Below are positions 11,822 to 21,974 of a stretch of 64,000 nt of DNA, in pieces (within the stretch, counting starts at the first letter, position 1; each line of letters starts with the position of its first letter). This DNA comes from Stomorhina lunata (lineage: Eukaryota > Arthropoda > Insecta > Diptera > Rhiniidae): positions 18,495,978-18,559,977 of the forward strand of contig OW121744.1 in NCBI GenBank assembly GCA_933228675.1, read 5' to 3'. Made by a program: the position numbers and the translations under genes. The notes below the pieces were generated by a model that was given only the letters and a program-made list of their open reading frames with translations, was not told where the DNA came from and did no database searches.

Positions 11822-13940
11822 TGTAATAAAGTGGTTTTGTTTTTTGCAAGTTGTGATGATTTGGTTGTTTTTGTAAAAAAGACAAATTATTATTGATTTT
11901 TCTCCTTTCTATTTATTTAAAATATAAAACAAGTATTTTTACTTTACTTATTGTAAAAAATATATATAAATACCGTTTTAGTTTATAGTTTATTTTCTTT
12001 TTCTTATGCTTTTTATGGCACTATCAAAAATTAATCACTATTTCTCAAAATTTCTATTCTTCACAAACTTCAGAGCCGACAGTGTATAAATATCTAAGCT
12101 GCACAAAACCAAATACTAACGCCGTTATTTTACATTCGGTTGTATTATTGTGAATGGAGATGCCAACTTTTTACTTCGACAGTAATGCCAATATTAAACA
12201 ATTATGGTGATTTCTTTTCTAGATAAATATGTTACCCTCAATATTGGAACAAAAAATATCCTTTTTTTTTGGTTTTACCGATTCCCTTGAACAGTGTTAC
12301 ATTTTTTGCAACTAGAAACGTATTAAAACTTTCTACGTTTGTCATTTATTTGCAACTTTATTAATGTTTTTATGAAATTCTCACTAAAGCAAATATGTAC
12401 ACACAAAAATAAAATAAACAAGAAATAGTAACAGCAGGGTTTTAAGGGAGTGGTATTATTTGCATGTGCTGGTCGAGTAATTTTCTCAAGTTTTTGAATA
12501 ATAAATTTTAAAAATGTTGCAAGTTTTTTTAAAAAGAAAACGAAGATGCATGGGTGTAACATTTTTGTTAGAAAAAAATCACAATTTGTCAAGCCTACAA
12601 TTTGGGAGTTATATAATAAAGTTTAAAATTTAGTATATAATCGCTGAAAAGGCAAAACATGTTGCATAAGTGCTTGGGTATTTTTTGGAGTATTCGGTAA
12701 ATTTTTAGGAATTCTTATTTTTTTGGAATCAAATAAATTTGATAATAAATTTAAACATACACAAAAATGCATATACACCAATAACTCACTTTGAGTCGTT
12801 TTATTTTTTTTTTTTTTGGTTTTTCTTATGTTGCGTCGCTGCTAAATTAGTACTAATATTTACTTTGAGTCGTTAGATTTTCATTGTTTTGGGTTCAAGA
12901 GTTTAATTTTCTCTTCATCAAACTTTAAACCAATATTTTTTGAAAGAAAGCTGACATTTAGTTTTTCATAAATTAATCAAATAGTTTATATTGTTTTGAC
13001 TGACGTCATATAGACCAGACACCGTTTTGAAAGCTAATAAAAACATTTTTTGGCAGTTGGGCCACTGCTATTGAAATTGATCAAAATTGGGTTTAAAGTT
13101 TTTTGATAACTTCCATAGGTATCACTTCCGCTTTTATATATAAAAATTTTGTGCATCAAATTTTATTGAAATCGGCTCATAGCTCCCATACAAGCAATGT
13201 GTCAAAAGTCACTTAAATGCGTTGAAGTTCACAAAAACGCTCTTTAATCTGAACATTATGACAATCTTATGTTTATTTGTTGCACACATAATTTTTGCAT
13301 AAGCTGCAATTATATTGTTAAATTTCGAGAAAATCATACCACATTTGGCTATGGTTCCCATGTCAAAGAAAATAGTTTCAAAAAAGTTTGATTTAAGGTT
13401 TTTATTTCCCATATATATTTAAAGTAACATTGTCTAGAAAAGCTCTTATAAATCTGTTCTGAGTTAAATTAGCTGTTGGAGCCAAATAAAAGAGGGTAAT
13501 GCGATGATTAACTCAAAACCGCAAAATATTGACATTGGCGCTTAAAATTTACAAATTTTTAGTAGAGGCAAAAAACTTTTACTATTATGTACTTTTATAT
13601 TAAAAAGGGATACAAAGGTATTTTTTGGCGAAATTGTATAGAAAATGATGTAAGATTTTTACAGTAGTACATCTGTATATCAATTTCTTGCAAAAAAGTG
13701 AAACATTTTTGGTTTACTTTTTAAGAGCAACCAGTGCGATATGTTGTACAAATTTTGAGACAGTATATTATTAAGTCTGGCATCTTCTTGTCACAAAATA
13801 AAACAACTCTGTTATCCCCTTTAATTCACAGCTGATTGATTAAATTAAAAACAACAAAAACAAATTTAAATTTCACTTTTTTTGTTTACATTACGCTTTC
13901 TTTAACTTATAAAGTTATTAAAATTAGATTAAATCAAAAG
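11822..13940. other. Intergenic region 5' of maf-S and 5' of dare
   Basis: Divergent intergenic stretch holding both upstream regions. A TATAAATA sequence at 12085-12092 sits in a locally GC-richer patch, readable as TATTTATA on the minus strand, and could be a core promoter. No open reading frame follows it on the plus strand. No coding sequence is supported; the only recognisable element is the DINE-like piece at 13045-13415. Confidence 0.5.
13045..13415 (+). mobile_element. Degenerate internal segment of an INE-1/DINE-1-like element
   Basis: Recognisable blocks in order: GGGCCACTGCTATTGAAATT, 'acttccataggtatcacttc', 'ttgaaatcggctcatagctc', 'gctctttaatctgaacatta', 'tttgttgcacacataatttt', 'aaatttcgagaaaatcatac'. 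The order matches the internal part of the complete copy at 28107-28900. Both termini are missing. Confidence 0.7.
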
Positions 13941-16900
13941 ATGTTGCAACAAATTTTTTTTAATACTCTAACTAATCAAAGCAGAAAAGCCTTAACGTAC
14001 ACGAACAAATTTAACACAAATTGGCGATTATTTTCAAGTGTCCCTACCGGTCCAAGGATTTGCATTGTGGGTGCTGGTCCCGCCGGTTTCTATGCAGCTC
14101 AATATATTCTTAAGACTCTGACCAATAGCAAAGTAGATGTTATAGAAAAGTTACCGGTACCCTTTGGTCTAGTTCGGTAAGTAATTGTATGCCTATATAT
14201 CGCATCTATAACGTGCTATTGCTTGTGGAGTTTGTTAAAGATGAAGAAGTTGTATTAAAAAAGCTTAGTATAGGATCAAATATGGCTTGGAATATATTTT
14301 GAAAATAAGCTAAAATTAAATATAAAACAAAAAGAAATTTAGTTGCTTTCTTAATTTAGTTTTTTTATCATACTTACTTCCAATGCCCGCTAAACTCCAG
14401 TTAGCCTGTACAGTGGGAAACAATGTGCAAGCTAATATTAGGAATACTAAGGAAATAAGTTTAAAACTCAACATTTTTTGAAAAACTAAAGAAGTTCTTT
14501 TTAATATTTTTTACTTTATTTTAAGTTGTTCATATTTATATATCAAAAATTGCCTCATCATCAATATTTCTTACTTTAAGTTCCTAGTCATGTTCTTATC
14601 TTAATTGCACGAACAATTATTTAAGCTATCAATACACAGTGGGGCATTTTACAAAATAAGTTTTAGACTTGGCAATGAAAACTTTCTAAAAGCAAGGATT
14701 GGGGCAAATAAAATTTGTAGTTGTATTAAGTTAAATAAAATTTAAACCGTGAAATTAATTGAAACATTTTATATAATAATATGACATATTCACATATTAT
14801 TTAGTACTTATAAAATGTTCTGCTACAATTTTTCTGTGTTATTGATTGATTTTTTATTGTCTGGATGTTTCAAAAAGCTTCAATTGTGATAAAGTATTAG
14901 GAACTCTTTATAAGATTTGCTCGACTGATATTTTTTTGCTTTACCAATAACTGTTGAAAAAAATACAAAAAATTCAAAATTTTAACAAAAATTCAAATTT
15001 TTACCAAAAATTCAAAATTTTACCAAAAATCAAAATTTTTGCTAAAAATTCAAAATTTTACAAAAATTTAAATTTTTGCTAAAAATTCAAAATTTTACCA
15101 AAATTCAAATTTTTACCAAAAATTAAGATTTTTACCAAAATTAAAATTTTGGCTCAAAAATTAAAATTTTTACTAAAAAATAAAATTTTACTATAAATTT
15201 TACAAAAAATCAAAATTTTACCAAAAATTAAAATTTTACTAAAAATTAAAAATTTTACCAAAAATTTTAAATTTTACCAAAAACTAAAATTTTTACCAAA
15301 AACTCAAATTTTTACTAAAAATTAAAATTTTGACTTAAAATTAAAATTTTTAATCAAAAATTAAAATTTTACTAAAAATTTGACAAAATTAAAATTTTTA
15401 CCAAAATTTCAAAATTTTACCGAAAATTTAAATTTTTGCTAAAAATTAAAATTTTTACCAAAAATTAAAATTTTTACCAAAAATTCAAAATTTTACCAAA
15501 AATTAAAATTTTTAATTAAAAATTCAATTTTTGACTAAAATTAAATTGTTCACTAAAAATTTCAATTTTTCACTGGATTATTTTTTTAATCAACTTCCCG
15601 GTGAATAGGAAAATTCAGAGCAAAGGCTCTGCACTTCTTCTTAAACCATTTTTCAAAAATTTACTTTTTATAGGAAATTTTTCAAAAATTTACTTTTTAT
15701 AAGAAATTTTTCAAAAATTTATTTTTTATAAGAAATTTTTCAAAAACTTAATTTTTAAGGAAATTTTTCAAAAATTTTCTTTTTATAGGAAATTTTCAAA
15801 AAATTTACTTTTTATAGGAAATTTTTCAAAAAATTACTTTTAATAGGACATTTTTCAAAAACTTACTTTTTATAGGAAATTTTTTGAAACTTTTCGTTTT
15901 ATTTGTTTTGAAAGTTGACAAGCTATGTACTTTCGGATTATTTTTTGTTTGTTTGTTTTTTTTACGATTGTCCCCATTGTGCTGCTAATTTATATAATTT
16001 ATTACTTGTTAAGCTTTGGTGTTGCCCCTGACCATCCCGAGGTTAAAAATGTCATTAACACCTTTACAAAAACTGCTGAAAATCCCCGCTTTAATTTTTA
16101 CGGAAATGTTACTTTGGGTAAAGATGTTAAATTACAGCAATTACGTGATAACTATCACGCGGTTCTCTTGACCTATGGTGCCGATCAGGATCGCGAATTA
16201 GGCATTGACAATGAAACGAAGTCGAATGTTTTGTCGGCTAGAAATTTTGTAGCCTGGTATAATGGTTTACCGGGCGCTGAGAACCTTAAACCGAACTTAA
16301 GCAAAAAAACTGTGACAATTGTGGGCCAAGGAAATGTAGCAGTGGATGTAGCCAGAATGCTTTTGAGCCCAATTGATGATTTAAAGGTGAGTAAAGTACT
16401 TCTTAAATTGAACGGACTTACCACAAATTTCTTAAATATTTTCAGAAAACCGATGTAACCTCATATGCTTTGGAAGCATTAGCCTCCAGTCAGGTGGAAC
16501 AAGTATATCTAGTTGGTCGCCGTGGTCCCTTACAGGTGGCCTTTACCATTAAGGAGTTAAGAGAAATGCTAAAATTACCAAATGTTTCCACACAATGGAG
16601 AAGACAAGACTTTGAGGGAGTTTCAGAAGTTGTAGAGAAATTGGCGAGACCACGTAAACGTTTAACCGAGTTAATGCTCAAAAGCTTAAAAGAACAAACG
16701 TCATCCTCACAAAATAAAAAACAATTTTTACCCATTTTCATGAGATCACCAAAATTGATAAAAGACCAAAAACTTGTTTTTACAGTAAATCAAATGCAAC
16801 AGGATAAGGCTATAGCTACAGAACAAGAAGAATCCCTTCCTGCCGAGCTGGTGCTAAGAAGTATAGGCTATAAATCTTCTTGTGCAGATAATGGCATCTG

Positions 16901-17270
16901 CTTCGACACTAAATCCGGCAAAGTCTTTAACAAAGATGGCAGAGTTTGCAAATCTCTAAATGACCCGACAATAGACAAAGGCTTATATGTGGCTGGTTGG
17001 TTGGGCACTGGTCCCACTGGTGTTATTTTAACCACCATGAATGGTGCTTTTGGTGTAGCTAAAACTTTATGTGATGATGTTTTAGCGAATGAAATTACAA
17101 CCGATGATCGTAAGATTGGTGTAGAAGAATTGCTTAAAACTCATGCTGTTGTTTCGTGGCAGGGATGGCAGAACATTGACCAGGAGGAAACTAAAAGAGG
17201 CATGTTAGTAGGAAAACCTAGAGAAAAAATTGTGAATATTCAAGAAATGTTAAAAATAGCAGGAGTTTGA
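13941..17270 (+). CDS. dare: NADPH:adrenodoxin oxidoreductase (ferredoxin reductase), 3 exons
   Basis: Mitochondrial FAD enzyme passing electrons from NADPH to adrenodoxin-type ferredoxins; in flies it serves the mitochondrial P450 steps of ecdysteroid synthesis and Fe-S cluster formation. Exons 13941-14176, 16014-16386 and 16446-17270. Introns have GT..AG borders and the frame is kept (VR-FGVAPDHPEVKNV across intron 1). 477 residues, close to family length. Residues 1-33 are a basic, Arg/Asn/Phe-rich mitochondrial presequence. FAD-binding GAGPAGF is at 44-50 and NADPH-binding GQGNVAVD at 183-190, then LVGRRGPLQVAFTIKELREM. Near the C-terminus lies VAGWLGTGPTGVI, the conserved FAD-contacting motif. 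The ATG at 13941 was chosen because an in-frame upstream ATG at 13836 would bury the presequence behind a hydrophobic stretch. A poly(A) signal lies at 17539. Intron 1 (1.84 kb) holds two minisatellites and, antisense, a candidate peptide gene. Confidence 0.97.
14206..14474 (-). CDS. Candidate small secreted peptide gene nested in dare intron 1
   Basis: Exon 1 is 14474-14378 (32 codons plus one base) and exon 2 is 14309-14206, with a consensus donor GTAAGT and acceptor ATTTTAG. Joining them keeps the frame to a TAG stop and gives 66 residues. Residues 1-24 are a textbook signal peptide: MLSFK, a hydrophobic run to about residue 20, then a cleavage-like VQA before Asn25. The mature part (about 42 residues) begins NWSLAGIGTYFQNIFQAIF and ends in a Ser/Thr/Asn tail with three N-glycosylation sequons (N51-T-T, N59-S-T, N63-S-T) plus N25-W-S. 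No cysteines in the mature part. A TATA box lies at 14542-14535. Weak point: no AATAAA follows within the intron, so the transcript would overlap dare exon 1 antisense. Not a family I recognise; it could be an immune, accessory-gland or salivary peptide, or chance. Confidence 0.5.
14535..14542 (-). promoter_or_regulatory. TATA box of the nested peptide gene
   Basis: TATATAAA on the minus strand, 61-68 bp upstream of the ATG at 14474. This predicts a start of transcription near 14511 and a 5' UTR of about 37 bases. Upstream on the same strand are a GATAAG site (14600-14595) and a GGGRNNYYYY-type match on the plus strand at 14641-14650. Confidence 0.45.
14960..15580. repeat. AT-rich minisatellite in dare intron 1 (unit about 18-20 bp)
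   Basis: Irregular head-to-tail copies of AAAAATTCAAAATTTTACC and the related AAAATTAAAATTTTTACC. Lacks the TATAG core of the large satellites, so it is a distinct repeat. Confidence 0.9.
15645..15895. repeat. Second minisatellite in dare intron 1 (unit about 29 bp)
   Basis: About eight copies of a TTTTTCAAAAATTTACTTTT-TATAGGAAA unit. It ends about 120 bp before the exon 2 acceptor and consists of a different unit from the adjacent minisatellite. Confidence 0.9.
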
Positions 17271-17690
17271 TAAGAACTACTGCCGATAATTATCAGACAT
17301 GTTACGTTTTAACCGATATTAATATTTTCTCAGTGATGGAATTAATTGTAGTCTGGAGTTGTTAAAACATTTGTAATCTGGATTTGTGACATGTCTGAAT
17401 AATGCACATAGTAAAATTGTTTTTTTTTTATAAGTAAAAGTTGTATAATGGTTTTTTATAAGGTTTTTTTTTTGATAAAATGTTTGCTACTATTTTAAGT
17501 CTACGTGAGTTAAAAATATAAAGGTCAAAAGTTGTTAAAATAAAAATAACGTTTTCTTATTTTAATACAGAACCATCGGTATTAAAATTCTCCAAAACAG
17601 ATTCATTATTTCGACCTTAATTATAGGACAAGAATTTCTAACATTTTGAACGATAAAAACAAATATTTATCTAACAAAAAAATGCCTACA
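17271..17690. other. 3' flank of dare
   Basis: Probable 3' UTR: AATAAA at 17539-17544, about 270 bp beyond the stop codon. No other feature seen. Confidence 0.5.
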
Positions 17691-18740
17691 GGGATGTAAA
17701 TGGGATGCAGTTGTTGCCTGGGTTTCCGGCTAACAGGTAATAACGGTATTCAATTTATACTCCTGGAAACCTGAGCAACCTAGTTGAACTTACGATGTTT
17801 TAAGCATGGAAAGAAACAATATTATAGAATATACTATTCCAAGGGGTAATCAAGCGAGAAATCCCCCTGCTACGGCAGCTGGCACAAGGATTTTGGAGGT
17901 GCCTAATCTATGCAAGAACATCCTGATGAATGAAACCAATTCTATCCAATAAAAACGAACTATAAAAACTAATATAGGCATGAAAGAAAGTTAAAAGTTT
18001 GCGACATGGAACGTACGCACGCTATACGAAACTGCAAAACTTGAACAACTAAGGTGTGAAATGTTTGATTCTAAAATTGATTTGCTGGCGGTGCAAGAAG
18101 CTAGATGAACAGGACAGGGGAAGTTCGGAACATAAATACTGTGTTTTTTAGGGGTGTTGGCTTTTTGATGACTAAAAGAATAGCTAAAGCCATGATAGCA
18201 TGGTATCCTATCAATGAGAGGCTAATGGCAATAAAACTTAAGACCAAAGCTTGTAAAATGATAATTATCAATGTCTACGCTCCTACTGAAATCCAATCTG
18301 AAAACGACAAAGACGAATTTTACGATATATTAAGCAGTTGGATGAACAGTAATGTACATAATTGTGACATTACTATGATACTGGGCGACTTTAACGCCAA
18401 AGTTGGCTCAAACACATCTAAAGTTCGATTGAAAGTAGCGGCTCTGAGGTAAGAAACGGCAAAAATCGGTCGGAAAATTGATGTTGGGAAACTGGAATCA
18501 GAGCGACATCGAACTGCCTTTATAACATCCATAAGGAATCGACTTGCAGATATTTTAAACAACAACGGCGCAAATATAAACGAAATCGGAAGTTTAACAA
18601 ACGTTAGGTTTTAAAGACCATAAAAGGAAAGTATGACTCACCCAAGCAACATGGGACCTGGTTCAACAACGTAAAACCATATTGAGGCCCTATGCTCCAC
18701 TGGGAGTAACAGAAGAAGAAGAAGAAGAAGAAGAAGAGGG
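17690..18740 (+). mobile_element. RTE-like non-LTR retrotransposon, internally deleted
   Basis: Three collinear parts. (1) A 5' non-coding part, 17690-17950, with 'ccaaggggtaatcaagcgag' and 'cctgctacggcagctggcac', repeated at 34640-35110. (2) An APE-type endonuclease, 18000-18445, with ATWNVRTLYE, DLLAVQEAR, an internal stop, RLMAIKLKTKACKMIIINVY, APTE, and MILGDFNAKVG. It is followed after a frame break by linker sequence to about 18605 (RKIDVGKLESERHRTAFITS). (3) A 3' terminus, 18679-18708, TTGAGGCCCTATGCTCCACT, ending in a (GAA)n microsatellite. The reverse-transcriptase domain is missing. Dead copy. Confidence 0.9.
18708..18738 (+). repeat. (GAA)n microsatellite at retrotransposon 3' end
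   Basis: Tandem AGAAGA units directly follow the conserved 3' terminus of the RTE-like fragment. RTE-clade elements commonly end in short tandem repeats rather than poly(A). Confidence 0.85.
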
Positions 18741-19520
18741 AGTACAAAAGGCACTTGACTGTTACACCAAGAATAAGGCATTTTTTTTCACCACCAGAGG
18801 CAAATTCATACAAATGGCCAGAACTTCGCCTTTGTAAAGGTTGGAGCTCTTGTAAAAAAGAAATTAAAGAACACAGGAAAAGTATCCCAGAACATGTCTG
18901 ATTTTAGGCCTTAGTTGACTTAAGAAAAGTCCTAAATTAATGTAAATTTGCTTTAAAATTTTTTGTGGAACAATTTTGTTATATTTGATTTGCTTAGAAC
19001 TCTTTAGAAAATTTCGTTCAATTTTTCCTAAAAAAAATCAACAAAAAAATACCAGCCATAATTTTTTGGAGGATTATTTAATATCCATTTCAAAATAATT
19101 GTAAACAATTTTTCTTTTCTAATTTTTTGTAGAATAATTATAGAAACTTTATGGCCTTATGGAATTTAATTCCAATAGAAATTGTTCGAACAATAACCAA
19201 TAACAATTTTTTTAGCTTGTTATCTTATAATATTAATATAGCTTCCAAAAAGCTATAAATGGGAAACATATTTTACCACTCAGTGGAATATAAATTAAGT
19301 TCTAAAAACCCTTATTTACCCTTATAGCTTTTGTTAAATAATTTGAAATAATTATAGCAAAGATAAACTATTCTATAAAGATATAATACAATTGTGGCTT
19401 AACATATGTTCCACAAAAAATTCAAGGACCAAATCCATATACATGTTTATAAATTATCCCTGCTAAAAATTAACATAAACGCAAATGCGCATGCTACGTA
19501 AATCATTCGAAAAATTCAAA
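18741..19520. other. AT-rich DNA without recognised features
   Basis: No gene, inverted repeat or known element recognised. Some A/T-rich runs only. Confidence 0.5.
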
Positions 19521-19604
19521 TACAGGCAACTCCCGGTATAACGAAAGATATAATGTCAGGCTCATTCGTAATACAGAAAAATTCGTTATATCGCAAAGTT
19601 TTTA

Positions 19605-20240
19605 TACTCTACACTATATTGGGATGAGAACACCTTTGATCATACTGATCTACTCATAATCAATAACTGTATCGACTTAAAGGTACAGGGCCAATACACG
19701 CGGCATGCGTCTGCGGGCGGTCGTAGTATTGCCAGTACATAAAATGTGCGCTTGTTTACAAAAATGTTAATATAAAAAAATATTTGAGTAGGATATAATT
19801 AAATCTGGCAGCACTGAAAAAATCTGCCGCGCGGAAGAGTAGAACAAAGTTCTACTTTTTTCCATTGCCGCTTGAAATTTGACAAATCAAAAAACAGCTG
19901 ATTGCCGCCCGCAGCCGCTTGCCGCGTGCATTGGCCTTCTACCTTAACGATGCCAGTCCGTTCGTCTGCCTGAACTAGCTTGTCGTCAATGTAATCTTAT
20001 CGAAGTCACAATTTCTGAAACAATTTGATGAAAGTTGGTTTAGACATATTTTTATGATACTGAAATCGGTTCGTTATTTCAATTGCCTTCCATAGGTCTG
20101 GCTTCACGGAATTTAGATTATGGACTCAAATTTAAGTATATGTAAGAATTTTTCGTTGAAATTGGTCAATACATGAAAGTCGCAAAATAGCTCATAAATC
20201 TAACGAGAATGAAAATTGTATAAATAATTTTTGTACCGAC
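19605..20240 (+). mobile_element. Diverged INE-1/DINE-1-like segment split by a MITE
   Basis: Left part 'ttatactctacactatattg' resembles the ATACCC-type start. After the MITE, collinear blocks resume: GATGCCAGTCCGTTCGTCTG, 'aatttgatgaaagttggttt', 'atcggttcgttatttcaatt', 'ccttccataggtctggcttc'. Matches are clear but distant from the 54 kb copies. Confidence 0.55.
19681..19944. mobile_element. 264 bp MITE with TWA target duplication (PIF/Harbinger-like)
   Basis: Imperfect terminal inverted repeats of about 40 bp: AGGTACAGGGCCAATACACG at the left, and the reverse complement of AGGTAGAAGGCCAATGCACG at the right, both running into GCGG...GCGGGCGG. TAA occurs on each flank (19678-19680 and 19945-19947). 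The unusually GC-rich ends stand out in this AT-rich window. No coding capacity. A second copy lies at 28018-28990, disrupted by another element. Confidence 0.85.
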
Positions 20241-20639
20241 CAATCGGTTTGATAGACTAAAATACTTTTAACTTGTTTTTTTAACTTTTTTTACTTGATT
20301 TTCAAAAACTCATTTATATAACATTTAAATTTATGTAAATTTTCTTTAACTTATTTATATTATTCGTTATATCGCGTATAAAATTTGCTTAATATTCGCT
20401 ATATAAGGTATTCAATGGAAAAAATTATAACGTTCGTTATATCCAACTTTCGTTAAATCGAGATTCGTAATACCCGGCTTTGCCTGTATTTAACTGAAAA
20501 AGAACAGAATTTTTTTCGAAAAGTAACGTATTTTTAGAAAATAGAGAATTTTTTGCTTTTTTTCAAAAACATAGAAAATATATCGTGAGCCTATATTCAA
20601 TACCGCCTATGAACCAATTTTTTTAACACTTTTTATTGG

Positions 20640-21257
20640 AAAACAGCTTTTTGATAAAAGAACGATACCCATCACCGCTAAGGTCAATGGTGTTATTTTT
20701 CCTGTATAAAGACAAATATTTGCTAAATTTTGACATCATAAAAACATTTTCTCAAAACTTATATATTTAAGCTGTTTCCGTCATTTGGACCTTTATGAAA
20801 GCTAGGGTCAAATGTGGACCGATTATCTCGAAATTTGGCAAATTGATTACAGTTGTTACAAAACTTATGTATGCAAAAAATAAACTCAAAATTCTAAATA
20901 TCTTTAGATTTACGAGCGTCTTAACGATTTTTGTCTCATTTAATGCGTTTTTAAAGAAGAGTTTGTATGGGAGCTATGGTCAAATGTGGACCGATTGCAA
21001 CGAAATTTGGTACAGTGATTTTAGTTTACATAAGCAGTATTTGTTTTAAATTTCATGAAAAAATATTAATATTTGTGGCCAATATACCAATTCCGGGAAG
21101 TGGGACCTATGGGAGGTACCATAAATAATGGACCGATTTTGACCAATAGCCATGGTCCCATTATCAAAAAAATGATCTGTGCCAAATTTCATGAAATTAT
21201 ATTTAGAATTGCGACCTGCAGTATGATTACAAGGTTTACATGGGGGTCCAGCCAGCC
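20640..21257 (-). mobile_element. INE-1/DINE-1-like element, minus-strand copy (5'-truncated)
   Basis: Reverse complement runs from CTGGCTGGACCCCCATGTAA through 'aatcggtccattatttatgg', 'gaaatcggtccacatttgac'-type blocks and 'aaatttgtctttatacagga'-type blocks to near the GGTGAtGGGTATCGT terminus. It forms an inverted pair with the copy at 21258-21972. Confidence 0.88.
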
Positions 21258-21972
21258 ATAGGTGGAAAATTTATTATAAGTTTGTGCTGATGTATGTAAC
21301 GCATAGAAATATTTGTCTTTGAACCATCTTTTAACATACCAATAAGAATCACTTTCTGAGTCGATTTAGCGATGTCAGTCCGTCTATCCGTCTGGCTTGC
21401 TGGACCCCCATGCAAACTATGTAATCAAAGTACAGGTTGCAATTCTAAAGATAATTTGTAGAAATTTAGCACATATCTTTTTTTTTGATAGTTGGACCAT
21501 GGCTGTTGAAATTCGTCCAAATCTGTCCATTATTTATGGTACCTCCCGTAGGTTAAACTTCCCGAAATTGATATTCTGGCGACAAATATCAATATTTGTT
21601 CATGAAATTTAAAGCAAATACTGATATTGTTAACCAAAATCACTGTATCAAATTTCGTTGAAATCGGCCCACATTTGACCATAGCTCCCATACAAACTCT
21701 TTAAAAACGCACTAAATGAGACAAAAATCACTAAAACGCTCGTAAATCTAAACATAATGAGAATTTTTGCCAAATTTCGAGATAATCGGTCCAAATTTGT
21801 CCCTAGCTCTAATATAAGTCCAAATGAGCTTACATATATAAGTTTTGAGAAAATGTTTGCATTATGGCAAAAATTTGTCTTTATACAGAAAAAAGATCAC
21901 CTTTGACCTTAGTGGTGAAGGGTATCGTATGGTCGGTCTTGACCGACTAAAGCTCTTTCTTACTTGTTTTTT
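21258..21972 (+). mobile_element. INE-1/DINE-1-like element, plus-strand copy
   Basis: Begins at GGTGGAAAATTTATTATAAG with GTTTGTGCTGATGTATGTAA and GAGTCGATTTAGCGATGTCA. Ends GTGAAGGGTATCGTATGGTC, GGTCTTGACCGACTAAAGC, TTCTTACTTGTTTT. Same layout as Drosophila INE-1: terminal ATACCC/GGGTAT inverse repeats, a GTCGATxxxGCxATGTCCGTC block, a 3' hairpin GTCGG..CCGAC and a TTACTTGTTTT end. No ORF. Confidence 0.88.
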
Positions 21973-21974
21973 AG

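Larger units (their letters stand above)
19521..20488. mobile_element. pogo/Tigger-like TIR element, non-autonomous, with nested insertions
   Basis: Begins TACAGGCAACTCCCGGTATA-ACGAA and ends with the inverse of TACAGGCAAAGCCGGGTATT-ACGAA. Both ends are followed inward by GTTATATCG/CGATATAAC-type motifs. The CAG...CCCG-TATAACGAA terminus and TA flank are characteristic of pogo-class elements. No transposase remains. The interior is filled by a diverged DINE-like segment that itself contains the MITE at 19681-19944. Confidence 0.72.

Noticed and set aside
12085..12092. Plus-strand TATA box for an unseen gene
   Set aside because: No open frame or plausible exon follows on the plus strand; kept only as a possible core promoter near maf-S.
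13836..13940. Upstream in-frame ATG that would extend Dare by 35 residues
   Set aside because: The extension is hydrophobic and would precede the mitochondrial presequence. The ATG at 13941 gives the family-typical length and a basic N-terminus.
15925..16013. Apparent hydrophobic N-terminus MYFRIIFCLFVFF fused to the Dare middle exon
   Set aside because: This is intron sequence; the acceptor at 16013 joins exon 1 and restores VRFGVAPDHPEVK.
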